Below, piece after piece: positions 20,773 through 31,153 of a stretch of 64,000 nt of DNA. The notes below the pieces were generated by a model, which was given only the letters and a program-made list of their open reading frames with translations, ran no database searches and was not told the origin of the DNA. The translations under genes were made by a program, and so were the position numbers. The DNA lies in the NCBI RefSeq assembly GCF_000384315.1, contig NZ_ARVW01000001.1, positions 2,923,746 through 2,987,745 of the forward strand, given 5' to 3'. The DNA is from Amycolatopsis nigrescens CSC17Ta-90 (GTDB lineage Bacteria; Actinomycetota; Actinomycetes; Mycobacteriales; Pseudonocardiaceae). Position 1 is the stretch's first letter. Each line of letters starts with the position of its first letter.

Positions 20773-21609
20773 GTGACCCTCTTGTCCTCACGCCCCTCCC
20801 AGCCGGTCGAACCGGGTCTGCTGTCCAGGGCGCTCGAGGTCGCCGGGCGGCTGGCCAACGACGCCACCGACGTGATCACCGCGACCGCCGGCCGTGGCGC
20901 CCGGCCCGGTTCGCTGGACTCGCCGTTCGACTGGGTCACCGACACCGACCGCATCCTGGAACGGCACACGCGCCGGGTGCTGACCGCGGAGTTCCCCGGC
21001 ATCCCGGTGGTCGGCGAGGAGTTCGGCGCCGACCTCGGCGCGGACGTCGCGGAGTACCGCTGGGTGGTGGACCCGGTGGACGGCACCGCGAACTACGTCG
21101 CCGGGGTGCCGTGGTGCGCGTACAGCCTGGCGCTGATCGACGCGTCCGGGCCGGTGGTCGGCGTGGTGGCGGACCCGTACCGCGCGCAGATCTACGCCGC
21201 CGCCCGTGGCCGTGGCGCCAGGGCCAACGGCACGCCGGTGCGGCTGGTGGACCGCGGCAGCACGGCGGGCGCCCTCGTCTGCACCGAGCTGGCGCGCAGC
21301 GGGCCGTGGCCGGGCATGGGCGAGTTCATCGAGCGGGCCGCCGCCGCGCACGCCGGGGTCCGGGTGCTGGGTTCGGCCGCGCTCTCCATCGCACAGGTCG
21401 CGCTCGGCCACGCGATAGCTGCGGTGCTGCACAGCTACCACGAGTGGGACGTGGCCGGTTCGGTCGCGATGGCGATCGAGGCCGGGGCCGTGGTGCTGGA
21501 CCGCCGCGGGGCGGGCTCCGCGCTGCCCGCGGACGGGCTGCTGGTCGCGGCGCCGAGCGTGGCCGAAGAGGTACTGTCCTGGTGGCAGGAGACCGCGACC
21601 ATCGGCTGA
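20773..21609 (+). CDS. inositol monophosphatase family protein
   Basis: Metal-dependent sugar phosphatase of the IMPase/FBPase superfamily. The metal-binding signatures are visible: VVGEEFG (Glu) around residue 77, WVVDPVDGTANYV around residue 97, and SYHEWDVAGSVAM near the C-terminus. The substrate could be inositol phosphate, histidinol phosphate or another sugar phosphate. The start is uncertain: AAGGAGG sits only one base before the GTG at 20773, while an in-frame TTG at 20782 has a 10-base spacing. It diverges from the mannosyltransferase genes, so a role in inositol supply for phosphoinositides is possible. Confidence 0.85.
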   Translation: MTLLSSRPSQPVEPGLLSRALEVAGRLANDATDVITATAGRGARPGSLDSPFDWVTDTDRILERHTRRVLTAEFPGIPVVGEEFGADLGADVAEYRWVVDPVDGTANYVAGVPWCAYSLALIDASGPVVGVVADPYRAQIYAAARGRGARANGTPVRLVDRGSTAGALVCTELARSGPWPGMGEFIERAAAAHAGVRVLGSAALSIAQVALGHAIAAVLHSYHEWDVAGSVAMAIEAGAVVLDRRGAGSALPADGLLVAAPSVAEEVLSWWQETATIG

Positions 21610-21685
21610 CGGGCACCCGCCGCGCGGAGCCGAAACGCACTCCACCACGTCCCAGCACCACGGACTCGAGGAGAGCGGCGCGAAC

Positions 21686-21973
21686 ATGATCATTTTTGGT
21701 TTCCGGCAGAAGGTCCTGCAGCTGGCCATGGCCACCTTCTTGTGCGCTGCCTGCGGAAACCCGGCCGCGCACGCGCTGCGCCGTGCGGTCACGAAGTTCA
21801 CCCTGTTCTTCGTGCCGCTGTTCCCGGTCAACTCGAAGTACTTCACGCAGTGCACCTTCTGCGGCGCGACCAACCGGGTCACCAAGGCCGAGGCGGAACA
21901 GTTGCGGGCGCAGGCGTCGCGGCAGGTGCCGAACTCGCAGCAGTACCAGCAGGATCAGCGGCAGACCGGTTAG
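21686..21973 (+). CDS. small zinc-ribbon protein
   Basis: A 95-residue protein that does not match a named enzyme. Two CxxC knuckles (CAACGN near residue 20 and CTFCGAT near residue 57) flank a hydrophobic stretch VTKFTLFFVPLFPV, a layout typical of the zinc-ribbon family of small actinobacterial proteins. The tail is Gln-rich. The ATG at 21686 follows a GAGGAGAG purine tract. Its end overlaps the convergent DUF3592 gene by four bases. Function unknown. Confidence 0.75.
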   Translation: MIIFGFRQKVLQLAMATFLCAACGNPAAHALRRAVTKFTLFFVPLFPVNSKYFTQCTFCGATNRVTKAEAEQLRAQASRQVPNSQQYQQDQRQTG

Positions 21974-22446
21974 GCCGGCTGCGGCTCCTGCTCGGACGGT
22001 TCAGTGGGTTCGGTGGGTTCGCTGGGGCCGGAGACACGGCGCCGCAGCCACCACAACGCCGGCGCCGCCACCAGCCAGGTGACCAGCACCGTGCTGCCCA
22101 GCGGCATCAGGGTCAGGCTCGCCGACCGGCCGGCGACGCGCGCCAGCTCCGGGTCGCCGGCGTCGTACTCGATGCGGACCAGGTCGCCCGCGACCAGGCC
22201 GTCCGGGTAGAGCACCCCGTTCGCCGGGCTGTGCACGATGCCGTCCGGGGTCTCGAAGCGGATGATCGTGCGGTCGAAGCTCACCGAGTCGACCTGCGCG
22301 TCCGCGGTGCCGCGCTGACCGGTGATCGCGCGGTCGTTGCTCATGGCCGCGAACAGCAGCGAGACGCACAGCACCGTGATCGCGATGGCGATCCCGAACA
22401 CGAAGCGGGCGCCGATCCGCCGCCGCCGCTCGCTCTTCGCCGTCAC
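21970..22446 (-). CDS. DUF3592-type membrane protein
   Basis: A 158-residue protein with one hydrophobic helix near residues 14-36, an external beta-rich domain (VDSVSFDRTIIRFETPDG, then a D-x-V-R-I-E-Y-type strand LVRIEYDAGDP) and a second helix near 120-135. This is the usual DUF3592 plan. The C-terminus ends in a short EPT repeat. No function is established for the family. It converges on the zinc-ribbon gene with a 4-bp overlap at the stop codons. Confidence 0.7.
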   Translation of the reverse strand: MTAKSERRRRIGARFVFGIAIAITVLCVSLLFAAMSNDRAITGQRGTADAQVDSVSFDRTIIRFETPDGIVHSPANGVLYPDGLVAGDLVRIEYDAGDPELARVAGRSASLTLMPLGSTVLVTWLVAAPALWWLRRRVSGPSEPTEPTEPSEQEPQPA

Positions 22447-22531
22447 GAGCCGAGCATAGAACCGAAGCCGCCGGCTTTCCGCGCTGGGCGGAGAGCCGGC
22501 GACTCCGGCTACTCAGCGTTGTCCCAGCTCA

Positions 22532-24076
<1,545 letters not shown>

Positions 24077-24155
24077 GGATAGCCTCCTGATTGTTGCTAG
24101 AGCTGGCTGAACCTAACCCGGCGGAGTGACGCCAGAAACATCCGTAAGGAGGGTC

Positions 24156-24953
24156 TTGATATCTGGGAATGTGGTCGGAAATTCTTTGACGACCGATCTC
24201 AACAGTGATCTTGGCGAGGGCTTCGGGGTCTGGACCCTCGGCGACGACGACGCCCTGCTCGACGTCGTCACCAGCGCGAACGTGGCCTGCGGCTTCCACG
24301 CCGGCGACCCGTCGATCATGCGGAACACCTGCGCGCGGGCCGCGGCGAACGGGGTGGCCATCGGCGCGCAGGTGTCCTATCGGGACCTGGCCGGTTTCGG
24401 CAGGCGGCGGATCGAGCTGCCGGCCGGGCAGCTGGCCGACGACGTCACCTACCAGATCGGCGCGCTGGACGCGTTCGCCCGCGCGGCCGGCAGCCGAGTG
24501 GCCTACGTGAAACCGCACGGCGCGCTGTACAACACGGCGGTCACCGACGTCGCACAGGCCGAAGGCGTGGTGGCCGGCGTCCGGCGGTTCGCCGGCGGGC
24601 TGCCGGTGCTCGGCCTGCCCGGTTCGGCGCTGCTCGCCGCCGCGGAAGCGGCCGGGCTGCCCACGGTGACCGAGGCCTTCGCGGACCGGGCCTACACGCC
24701 GGAGGGTCACCTGGTGCCGCGCACCGAGCCCGACTCGGTCCTGCACGACGCCGAGACGATCGCCGCCCGCTGTGTGGAGCTGGTCCGGGACGGCACGGTC
24801 ACCGCCGTCAACGGCGAGGTACTCCCGATGCGCGCCCAGTCCCTCTGCGTGCACGGCGACACCCCGGGCGCGGTGCACATCGCCCGCGCGGTCCGCGACG
24901 CCCTCCAGTCCGCCGGCGTCACCCTCGCCCCCTTCACCACCCCCGGCAAATAG
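24156..24953 (+). CDS. pxpA: 5-oxoprolinase subunit A (LamB/YcsF family)
   Basis: One component of the PxpABC ATP-dependent 5-oxoprolinase, which opens pyroglutamate to glutamate. Conserved motifs are TDLNSDLGEGFG at the N-terminus, VACGFHAGDP, and VKPHGALYN. No pxpB or pxpC lies beside it. The start is ambiguous: GTG 24126, TTG 24156, GTG 24171 and TTG 24186 are in frame. TTG 24156 was chosen because AAGGAGGG ends two bases before it; homologues would also fit a later start. The last codons lie inside a long hairpin shared with menD. Confidence 0.87.
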   Translation: MISGNVVGNSLTTDLNSDLGEGFGVWTLGDDDALLDVVTSANVACGFHAGDPSIMRNTCARAAANGVAIGAQVSYRDLAGFGRRRIELPAGQLADDVTYQIGALDAFARAAGSRVAYVKPHGALYNTAVTDVAQAEGVVAGVRRFAGGLPVLGLPGSALLAAAEAAGLPTVTEAFADRAYTPEGHLVPRTEPDSVLHDAETIAARCVELVRDGTVTAVNGEVLPMRAQSLCVHGDTPGAVHIARAVRDALQSAGVTLAPFTTPGK

Positions 24954-25000
24954 CCGGCTTTTTGCCCCTTGGTCGAGGGGCAAAAAGCCGGCTATTTGCC
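24945..25000. terminator. bidirectional terminator hairpin overlapping two gene ends
   Basis: A perfect inverted repeat of two 25-bp arms (24945-24969 and 24976-25000) with a 6-base loop TGGTCG. The arms contain the stop codons and last two codons of both convergent genes: PxpA ends -GK-stop on the plus strand and MenD ends -GK-stop on the minus strand. Each arm includes a run of five T/A, so a hairpin forms in both transcripts. Probably a two-way terminator. Confidence 0.75.
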
Positions 25001-26671
25001 CAGGACGGCGGTGGAGACGGCGGCGCGGAGGCGGGCGTGCAGGTCGCGGTGCCGCGAGCGGTCCACCCGCACCTCCACCACGCGCAGCCCAGGCGCCGGG
25101 CGCAGCGCCTCGCGGAACTCCTCGAGCGTGCCCGCCACCACGTGCGGCACGTGGTAGCCCGCGCACAATGCGCCGATATCGGCGCCGTGCGGGGTGCCGA
25201 AGACCCGCTCAAAACTGCTGCCGTGCTCCGGCGCGCCCTGCTCCAGCAGCGAAAAGATGCCGCCGCCGTCGTCGTTGAGCACCACGATCGTCAGGTTCGG
25301 CCGCTCCTCGGCCGGCCCGGTGAGCAGGCCGTTCGTGTCGTGCAGGAAGGTCAGGTCGCCGAGCAGGGCGTAGGCGGGCCCGCGGTGCACGATGGCGGCG
25401 CCGATCGCGGTGGACACCGTGCCGTCGATCCCGGCCACCCCGCGGTTGCGGTGCACCAGCACGTCCGGCCGCAGCCCGCCGGCCAGCGCCACGTCCCTGG
25501 TCGGGTTGGACGAGCCGACCACCAGCAGCGCCTCCGGCGGCAACGCGTCCACCAACTCGGCGGCCAGCCTCAGCCCGGTCGGCCACGGCTCCTCGGCCAG
25601 CACGGCGGTGACCGCGGCGCCGGCGGCCGCGTCGGCCCGCTGCCAGCCGGCCAGCCAGTCCGGGTCGGCCGGTTTGGTCGGCTCGGCGAACCACTGACCG
25701 ACCTGGCGCACGTTGTGCGCGGGCGCCGGCCAGTCCGAGTCCGGCCGGACCAGCAGCACCTCCACCGCCGCGTCCGAAAGCAGGCTCTGCACCTGGCGGA
25801 ACACCGTCGGCCTGCCGATGCACAGCACCTGTTCCGGTTTGTGCGTCTCGATGAACTCGCGCACCCCGAGCAGCCAGTTGCCGGAGCCGATCGCGGTGCC
25901 GCCGGTCAGGCCGAGCCCGCCGGTCTCCGACAGCACCGGCCAGCCGTGCTGCTCGGCCCATTCGCTGGCCGCCTGCGCCCCGGTGTCGCAGGCGATCACC
26001 AGCCCGCAGCGGGCGGACGGCACCACGAACGCGGGCAGCGCACCGAAATCGGGCAGCTCGGTCCAGCGGCCGCCGCGGGGGCGGCCTTCCAGCGACTCGT
26101 ACCAGTCGTCCGCGTCCTCGCCGAGGTCCGGCACCAGCGGATCGCGGAACGGGATGTTCAGGTGCACCGGCCCGCAGCGCCACTCGCCGTACGCGGCGTT
26201 CCAGGCCCGGCAGATCTGGCTGCGCCAGTACGAGTTCTGACCGGCCCGGCGCTCGGCGACGGCGAGCTCGTCGAAGTAGCGCACCGCGTCGCCGTAGAGG
26301 TGCTGCTGGTCGATCACCTGGCTGGCACCGGCCGAACGCAGCTCGGGCGGGCGGTCCGCGGTGAGCACGATCAGCGGCACCCCGGCCCGGTCGGCCTCCA
26401 GCACGGCGGGGTGGAAGTTCGCCGCCGCGGTGCCCGAGGTGCACACCACCGCGACCGGACGGCCGGTCCTGGCCGCGATGCCCAGCGCCAGGAACCCGGC
26501 GCCGCGCTCGTCGATCCGCACGTGCATGCGCAGCCTGCCGGCCGCGGCCGCGTCGTGCAGCGCGATCGCCAGCGGTGCGTTGCGGGAGCCGGGGCACAGC
26601 ACGACATGGGAAACCGTGTTGCGTGCGAGCTCGTCGACGATCACCCGCGCCTGTGCGGTGGACGGATTCAC
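24992..26671 (-). CDS. menD: SEPHCHC synthase (menaquinone biosynthesis)
   Basis: Thiamine-diphosphate enzyme joining isochorismate and 2-oxoglutarate in menaquinone synthesis. The N-terminal catalytic Glu region (RIDERGAGFLALGIA), the CTSGTAAANFHPAV segment and the C-terminal ThDP motif GDLTFLHDTNGLL plus LNDDGGGIFS are clear. The GTG at 26671 is well supported by GGAGGAG upstream and gives 559 residues; the frame open further upstream overlaps divergent menB. The intergenic space to menB is only 42 bp, so promoters overlap. Its 3' end is in the shared hairpin. Confidence 0.94.
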   Translation of the reverse strand: MNPSTAQARVIVDELARNTVSHVVLCPGSRNAPLAIALHDAAAAGRLRMHVRIDERGAGFLALGIAARTGRPVAVVCTSGTAAANFHPAVLEADRAGVPLIVLTADRPPELRSAGASQVIDQQHLYGDAVRYFDELAVAERRAGQNSYWRSQICRAWNAAYGEWRCGPVHLNIPFRDPLVPDLGEDADDWYESLEGRPRGGRWTELPDFGALPAFVVPSARCGLVIACDTGAQAASEWAEQHGWPVLSETGGLGLTGGTAIGSGNWLLGVREFIETHKPEQVLCIGRPTVFRQVQSLLSDAAVEVLLVRPDSDWPAPAHNVRQVGQWFAEPTKPADPDWLAGWQRADAAAGAAVTAVLAEEPWPTGLRLAAELVDALPPEALLVVGSSNPTRDVALAGGLRPDVLVHRNRGVAGIDGTVSTAIGAAIVHRGPAYALLGDLTFLHDTNGLLTGPAEERPNLTIVVLNDDGGGIFSLLEQGAPEHGSSFERVFGTPHGADIGALCAGYHVPHVVAGTLEEFREALRPAPGLRVVEVRVDRSRHRDLHARLRAAVSTAVLGK

Positions 26672-26713
26672 CACACTCCTCCAGGGGCCGCGGAATTTGC
26701 CACAGTGGTGCTC

Positions 26714-27670
26714 ATGGACGCAAACACTCCGCCTATTCTCCCAAACGTGCATGACGCCCAGGTTTCCGCGCTCTTCGACCCGACCCGGTGGACTGAAATC
26801 GACGGTTTCGGTTTCACCGACATCACCTACCACCGCTCATCTGAGAGCCGCTCAGGCAAGCGAGTCGTCCGCATCGCGTTCGACCGGCCCGAGGTCCGTA
26901 ACGCCTTCCGCCCGCACACTGTGGACGAGCTCTACCGCGCGCTGGACCACGCGCGGATGAGCTCGGACGTGGGCTGTGTCCTGCTCACCGGCAACGGCCC
27001 GTCCGCCAAGGACGGTGGATGGGCTTTTTGTTCCGGTGGGGACCAGCGTATTCGCGGACGGTCGGGCTATCAGTACGCGAGCGGCGAGACATCCGACACG
27101 GTGGACCCGGCGCGCGCCGGCCGGTTGCACATCCTGGAGGTCCAGCGGCTGATCCGGTTCATGCCGAAGGTGGTGATCGCGGTGGTGCCGGGCTGGGCGG
27201 CCGGTGGCGGCCATTCGCTGCACGTGGTGTGCGACCTCACGCTGGCTTCGGCCGAGCACGCGCGGTTCAAGCAGACTGACGCCGACGTCGGCTCCTTCGA
27301 CGGCGGCTACGGTTCGGCGTACCTGGCCAAGCAGGTCGGCCAGAAGCTGGCGCGGGAGATCTTCTTCCTCGGCCGGGCATACACCGCGGAACAGATGCAC
27401 GCGATGGGCGCGGTGAACGCGGCCGTGCCGCACGCCGAGCTGGAAGCCGAGGCGCTGCGCTGGGCGTGGGAGATCAACGGCAAGTCGCCGACCGCGCAGC
27501 GGATGCTGAAGTACGCGTTCAACCTGGCCGACGACGGCCTGGTTGGCCAGCAGGTGTTCGCCGGGGAAACCACTCGCTTGGCGTATATGCAGGACGAGGC
27601 CGCGGAAGGCCGCGACGCCTTCCTGGAGAAGCGCGATCCGGACTGGTCCGAATTCCCGTATTACTACTGA
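26714..27670 (+). CDS. menB: 1,4-dihydroxy-2-naphthoyl-CoA synthase
   Basis: Crotonase-fold enzyme closing the naphthoquinone ring (O-succinylbenzoyl-CoA to DHNA-CoA). Very close to the actinobacterial family: DITYHR, RPEVRNAFRPHTVDELYRAL, GGWAFCSGGDQRIRGRSGYQ, the oxyanion-hole AGGGHSLHVVCDLT and QTDADVGSFDGGYGSAYLAK. The ATG at 26714 gives 318 residues, close to the ~314 of M. tuberculosis MenB. It diverges from menD, and menA lies about 400 bp downstream. Confidence 0.96.
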   Translation: MDANTPPILPNVHDAQVSALFDPTRWTEIDGFGFTDITYHRSSESRSGKRVVRIAFDRPEVRNAFRPHTVDELYRALDHARMSSDVGCVLLTGNGPSAKDGGWAFCSGGDQRIRGRSGYQYASGETSDTVDPARAGRLHILEVQRLIRFMPKVVIAVVPGWAAGGGHSLHVVCDLTLASAEHARFKQTDADVGSFDGGYGSAYLAKQVGQKLAREIFFLGRAYTAEQMHAMGAVNAAVPHAELEAEALRWAWEINGKSPTAQRMLKYAFNLADDGLVGQQVFAGETTRLAYMQDEAAEGRDAFLEKRDPDWSEFPYYY

Positions 27671-27857
27671 CCGGCGGACCCACGGTCGAGTTAGCAGCGT
27701 CCCCTATCCGGGATCTCGTTCCCAGCATTTGGACCATTTGCTCGCCTACTAGCTACTATCGTCGGCACTTTTCCGGCTTTTTTCGACACTTGGTTGACAG
27801 ATAACCACGCTCGGTTTTGGCTCGACCCAGGAATTGGGGAAGGCGAGGAGGAGCGAC

Positions 27858-28031
27858 ATGACGAAGCGGGCGCTGTACCGAGGCGTACTGACCACTTTGG
27901 CCGCCGCGGTGCTGGCACTCACCGCACTGGCGAGTTCGGCCTCGGCGGACCCGGGCGCGCCGGCGAGCGGCACCCTCACCTGGTCCGTCAAACCGGTCGC
28001 GCTGCCTGTCCCGGTCGACCGGATCCCGTAG
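27858..28031 (+). CDS. small secreted peptide of unknown function
   Basis: A 57-codon gene between menB and menA. It has an ATG at 27858 with a strong GAGGAGGAG ribosome-binding site five bases upstream. The product begins MTKRALYRGVLTTLAAA, a classical Sec signal peptide with a likely cleavage after ASSASA near residue 32. That leaves about 25 residues rich in Pro, Val, Ala and Ser, with one Trp and no Cys. A TTGACA-like -35 lies at 27794-27799. The protein is not recognised. The signal peptide and ribosome-binding site make it a credible gene. Confidence 0.65.
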   Translation: MTKRALYRGVLTTLAAAVLALTALASSASADPGAPASGTLTWSVKPVALPVPVDRIP

Positions 28032-28061
28032 CGCCAGGGGCCGTGGGTGAGAATGACGCCC

Positions 28062-28934
28062 ATGGCGACGATGACCGAATGGATCGAGGGCGCCCGCCCG
28101 CGGACGCTGCCCAACGCGGTGGCACCGGTGGCGGCCGGGGTTGGTGCGACCGTCGAGCTCGGCGCGTTCACCTGGTGGCAGTCGCTGCTCGCGCTGCTGG
28201 TCGCGCTCGCGCTGATCATCGGGGTGAACTTCGCCAACGACTACTCCGACGGCATCCGCGGCACCGACTCCGACCGGGTCGGCCCGCTGCGACTGGTCGG
28301 TTCCGGCACCGCGGCACCGAAGGCGGTGCTCGCGGCGGCGTTGACCTGCCTGGCGGTGGCCGGGATGCTCGGCCTCGTCCTGGTGGTCGCCTCCGGCCGC
28401 TGGTGGCTGCTGGCCATGGGCGCCGCCTGCATCGTCGGCGCCTGGTTCTACACCGGCGGTAAGCGGCCCTACGGTTACGCCGGGTTCGGCGAGATCGCGG
28501 TCTTCGTGTTCTTCGGCCTCGCCGCCGTGCTCGGCACGGTCTACGTGCAGGCCGGCGAGATCAGCCTGGCCGCGCTCGGCTGCGCGGTTGCGGTCGGTTG
28601 TTTCTCCACCGGGGTGCTCACCGCGAACAACCTGCGGGACATCCCGACCGACCGGACCGCCGGTAAACGCACCCTCGCGGTCCGCCTCGGCGACACCGGC
28701 ACCCGCCGGCTTTATCTGGCGCTGGTCACCGTTCCGTTCGTGGTCACCGTCGCGCTCGGCTTCGGCAGCCCGCTCGCCCTGGTCGGGCTGCTCGCGGCCG
28801 CGCTGCTGGTGGTGCCGGTGCGGGCGATCGCCGGCGGCAACACCGGCCCCGGCCTGATCCCGGTGCTGCGGGACACCGGAATGGCGATGCTCGCGTGGGC
28901 CGTCCTGACCGGCGCGGCGCTGGCCCTCTCCTAG
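28062..28934 (+). CDS. menA: 1,4-dihydroxy-2-naphthoate polyprenyltransferase
   Basis: Integral membrane UbiA-family prenyltransferase that attaches the isoprenoid tail to DHNA, giving demethylmenaquinone. The Asp-rich prenyl-diphosphate site is [20 protein letters not shown] near residues 55-74, and the second is [20 protein letters not shown]. There are about eight membrane helices in 290 residues. Starts at 28053, 28062 and 28071 are all possible; 28062 is used for its 9-base spacing to a GGGTGAG tract. Works with menB, menD and menG in this window. Confidence 0.93.
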   Translation: MATMTEWIEGARPRTLPNAVAPVAAGVGATVELGAFTWWQSLLALLVALALIIGVNFANDYSDGIRGTDSDRVGPLRLVGSGTAAPKAVLAAALTCLAVAGMLGLVLVVASGRWWLLAMGAACIVGAWFYTGGKRPYGYAGFGEIAVFVFFGLAAVLGTVYVQAGEISLAALGCAVAVGCFSTGVLTANNLRDIPTDRTAGKRTLAVRLGDTGTRRLYLALVTVPFVVTVALGFGSPLALVGLLAAALLVVPVRAIAGGNTGPGLIPVLRDTGMAMLAWAVLTGAALALS

Positions 28935-29163
28935 CCGACCGAGAGAACCGTGCAAAGAATTCGGTCCTGCCGTTGCTCAACGCGGCAATACTTTGTAAGA
29001 CAGTTTTCGAAACCAGCAAGATCAGCACCCCGCGCCATCGCAGCCCCCACCCGATCCCGGGGGGCGACCCCAAGCCCAGTCTACCGACCCCAGCCGGCGT
29101 TTTCGCTGGTCGAGGCGAGTTGTGCACAGGCAGGAGCGACTGTGGACAACTCCGGGGCGGCCG

Positions 29164-30246
29164 TCAGTCCGGTGGGGAGAACTTGCCGGTGGTCAGGAAC
29201 TCGTCCATCCGGGCCCGGTGCGGGGCGATGTCCAGGTCGTGCCCGGCCAGCCAGTCGTCGCTGTAGTACGTGTTCGCATAGCGCTCGCCGCCGTCGCAGA
29301 GCAGGGTCACGATGCTGCCGGCCTGGCCCTCGGCGAGCATCCGTGAAATGAGCTGGAAAGCGCCGTAGAGATTGGTCCCGGTGGAACCGCCGGCCCAGTG
29401 CCCGGTGCGCTCGCGCAACAGCCGGATCGCGGCCAAGGAACCGGCGTCGGGCACCTGGAACATCTCGTCGATCACGCCGGGCACGAACGACGGCTCCACC
29501 CGCGGCCTGCCGATGCCCTCGATCCTGGACGGCATCCCGGTGCCGTAGTCCATCGCACCGGTCTCCCAGGCACCGAAGAACGACGAGTTCTCCGGATCCA
29601 CCACGGCGATCTTCGTGGTGTGCCGCTTGTAGCGGACGTACCGGCCGAAGGTGGCACTGGTGCCGCCGGTGCCGGCGCCGACCACGATCCAGCTGGGCAC
29701 CGGATGCCGCTCGGAGCGCATCTGCGCGAACACGGATTCGGCGATGTTGTTGTTGCCCCGCCAGTCGGTCGCCCGCTCGGCGTAGGTGAACTGGTCGAGG
29801 TAGTGCCCGTTGCACTCGGCGGCCAGCCGCTCGGCCTCGCTGTACATCATCGGCGGCGTGTCCACGAAATGGCAGGTCCCGCCGTAGAACTCGATCAGCG
29901 CGACCTTCTCCGGGCTGGTCTTGCGCGGCACCACGGTGACGAACCGCAGGCCCAGCATCCGGGCGAAGTAGGCCTCGGAAACCGCGGTGGAGCCGCTGGA
30001 CGCCTCGATCAGCACTGTGTCCGGCCCGATCTGGCCGTTCACCAGCCCGTACAGCAGCAGCGACCGGGCCAGCCGGTGCTTCAACGAGCCGGTCGGGTGC
30101 ACCGACTCGTCCTTCAGGTAAAGGTCGATACCCCAGTCCGCGGGCAGCGGGAACACGTGCAGATGGGTGTCCGCGCTGCGGTTCGCGTCCGCCTCGATGA
30201 TCCGGACAGCCTCCCGCACCCAGCTGCGGCTCTGCAAACCGCTCAC
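29164..30246 (-). CDS. cds1: PLP-dependent cysteine synthase family protein, probable L-cysteine desulfhydrase Cds1
   Basis: Fold-type II PLP enzyme of 360 residues. The PLP lysine is in [16 protein letters not shown] (near residue 56), the substrate loop is [16 protein letters not shown], and the phosphate-binding loop is [14 protein letters not shown]. The long family-specific C-terminus matches M. tuberculosis Rv3684 (Cds1), which degrades L-cysteine to H2S, pyruvate and ammonia, rather than CysK or CysM. Its GTG start overlaps the DUF4229 stop as GTGA, and an AsnC regulator leads the operon, supporting cysteine-responsive catabolism. The exact reaction is inferred from family. Confidence 0.83.
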   Translation of the reverse strand: MSGLQSRSWVREAVRIIEADANRSADTHLHVFPLPADWGIDLYLKDESVHPTGSLKHRLARSLLLYGLVNGQIGPDTVLIEASSGSTAVSEAYFARMLGLRFVTVVPRKTSPEKVALIEFYGGTCHFVDTPPMMYSEAERLAAECNGHYLDQFTYAERATDWRGNNNIAESVFAQMRSERHPVPSWIVVGAGTGGTSATFGRYVRYKRHTTKIAVVDPENSSFFGAWETGAMDYGTGMPSRIEGIGRPRVEPSFVPGVIDEMFQVPDAGSLAAIRLLRERTGHWAGGSTGTNLYGAFQLISRMLAEGQAGSIVTLLCDGGERYANTYYSDDWLAGHDLDIAPHRARMDEFLTTGKFSPPD

Positions 30247-30545
30247 GACTGGGCGGGCTCTTCACCACGAAGCTGCGCGCGCAGCTTCGCCCGCTCACGG
30301 GCGCGACGCTCGTTGCGGACCGCGAGCCCGGCCGTGACCCTGGCGTTGAGGCCGCGCAGCAGGAGCAGGCCGAGCGGCAGGCCGGCCACGATCCCCACCG
30401 CGAGCGCGACGAGTAAAGGAACCTTGACCAAGGTCAGCAGGGCGGCCACAACCGCGACCAAAGCGAACCGGGCCAGCACGTACAGCGTCAGGTCCCGGCC
30501 CAGGTGACCTGCGGCTTCCTGGCGTTCATCCCGAGTCTCGCTCAC
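30243..30545 (-). CDS. DUF4229 membrane protein
   Basis: A 100-residue protein with two adjacent hydrophobic segments (about residues 22-42 and 46-62: [18 protein letters not shown], then [20 protein letters not shown]), followed by an Arg/Glu-rich helical tail. This is the DUF4229 layout; no function is known. The start is the GTG 30545, ten bases after the asnC stop, and the stop overlaps cds1 (GTGA). It is thus the middle gene of a three-gene operon. Confidence 0.75.
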   Translation of the reverse strand: MSETRDERQEAAGHLGRDLTLYVLARFALVAVVAALLTLVKVPLLVALAVGIVAGLPLGLLLLRGLNARVTAGLAVRNERRARERAKLRAQLRGEEPAQS

Positions 30546-30555
30546 GGAGGCCAGG

Positions 30556-31038
30556 TTACGCGCCGGCCCCGTCCGCGGTCGCCGGGTGGTCCAGCTCGGC
30601 GTTGTTCGGCCTGGCCTCGAACCTGGTGGACAGCACCACCGTGGTGCGGGTGCGGGCGACCCCGTCGATCCGGCGCAGCCTGCCGAGGGTGCGTTCCAGC
30701 TCGGCAACGGTACCCACCCGGACCTTCACCACGAACGCCTCGTCACCGGCCACCGCGTAGCAGCTCTCCACCTCGTCGAGCCTGCCCAGCGCGTCCGCCA
30801 CATCGTCGTCCGCGGCGGTGTCCGTGGGCTGGATGCCGACCAGCGCGGTCACGTCCAGACCGACCGTGCGCGGGTCCACCACCGCGTGGTACCCGGTGAT
30901 CACCCCGTTCGACTCGAGCTTGCCGACCCGCTCGTGCACCGAGGACGCGGACAGCCCCACGGTCCGCCCGAGCTCGGCATAAGTGGCCCGCCCGTTCACC
31001 CGCAACGCCGCAATGATCTTCCTGTCCACCGCATCCAT
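30556..31038 (-). CDS. Lrp/AsnC family transcriptional regulator
   Basis: A 160-residue regulator. The N-terminal winged HTH (DRKIIAALRVNGRATYAELG, then GLSASSVHERVGKLESNGVI) is followed by the RAM effector-binding domain (residues ~65-140, with ESCYAVAGDEAFVVKVRVG). It leads an operon with a DUF4229 protein and a cysteine desulfhydrase-like enzyme, resembling known Lrp-type regulators of cysteine desulfidases such as DecR/CyuR in enterobacteria. It probably responds to cysteine; this is inferred from context. Tandem repeats with palindromic cores lie 28-107 bp upstream of its start. Confidence 0.88.
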   Translation of the reverse strand: MDAVDRKIIAALRVNGRATYAELGRTVGLSASSVHERVGKLESNGVITGYHAVVDPRTVGLDVTALVGIQPTDTAADDDVADALGRLDEVESCYAVAGDEAFVVKVRVGTVAELERTLGRLRRIDGVARTRTTVVLSTRFEARPNNAELDHPATADGAGA

Positions 31039-31065
31039 CCGCCGACCCTAACCACCCGCTTCGCA

Positions 31066-31145
31066 GCGACCCTGGTCACACCCAAGCCTTCTTTAAAGTC
31101 CGCCAGAGCGACCCTGGTCACAGCACCACGTTTCTTTAAAGTCCG
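31066..31145. repeat. two-copy tandem repeat, possible AsnC operator
   Basis: Two copies of a ~37-38-bp unit with a 42-43-bp period. Each begins GCGACCCTGGTCACA (31066-31080 and 31108-31122) and ends TTCTTTAAAGTCCG (31089-31102 and 31132-31145). Each copy carries two small palindromes, GACC-x2-GGTC and CTTTAAAG. The period is about four helical turns. It lies directly upstream of asnC, so an operator array for that regulator is plausible. Confidence 0.6.
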
Positions 31146-31153
31146 GTAGGAAC

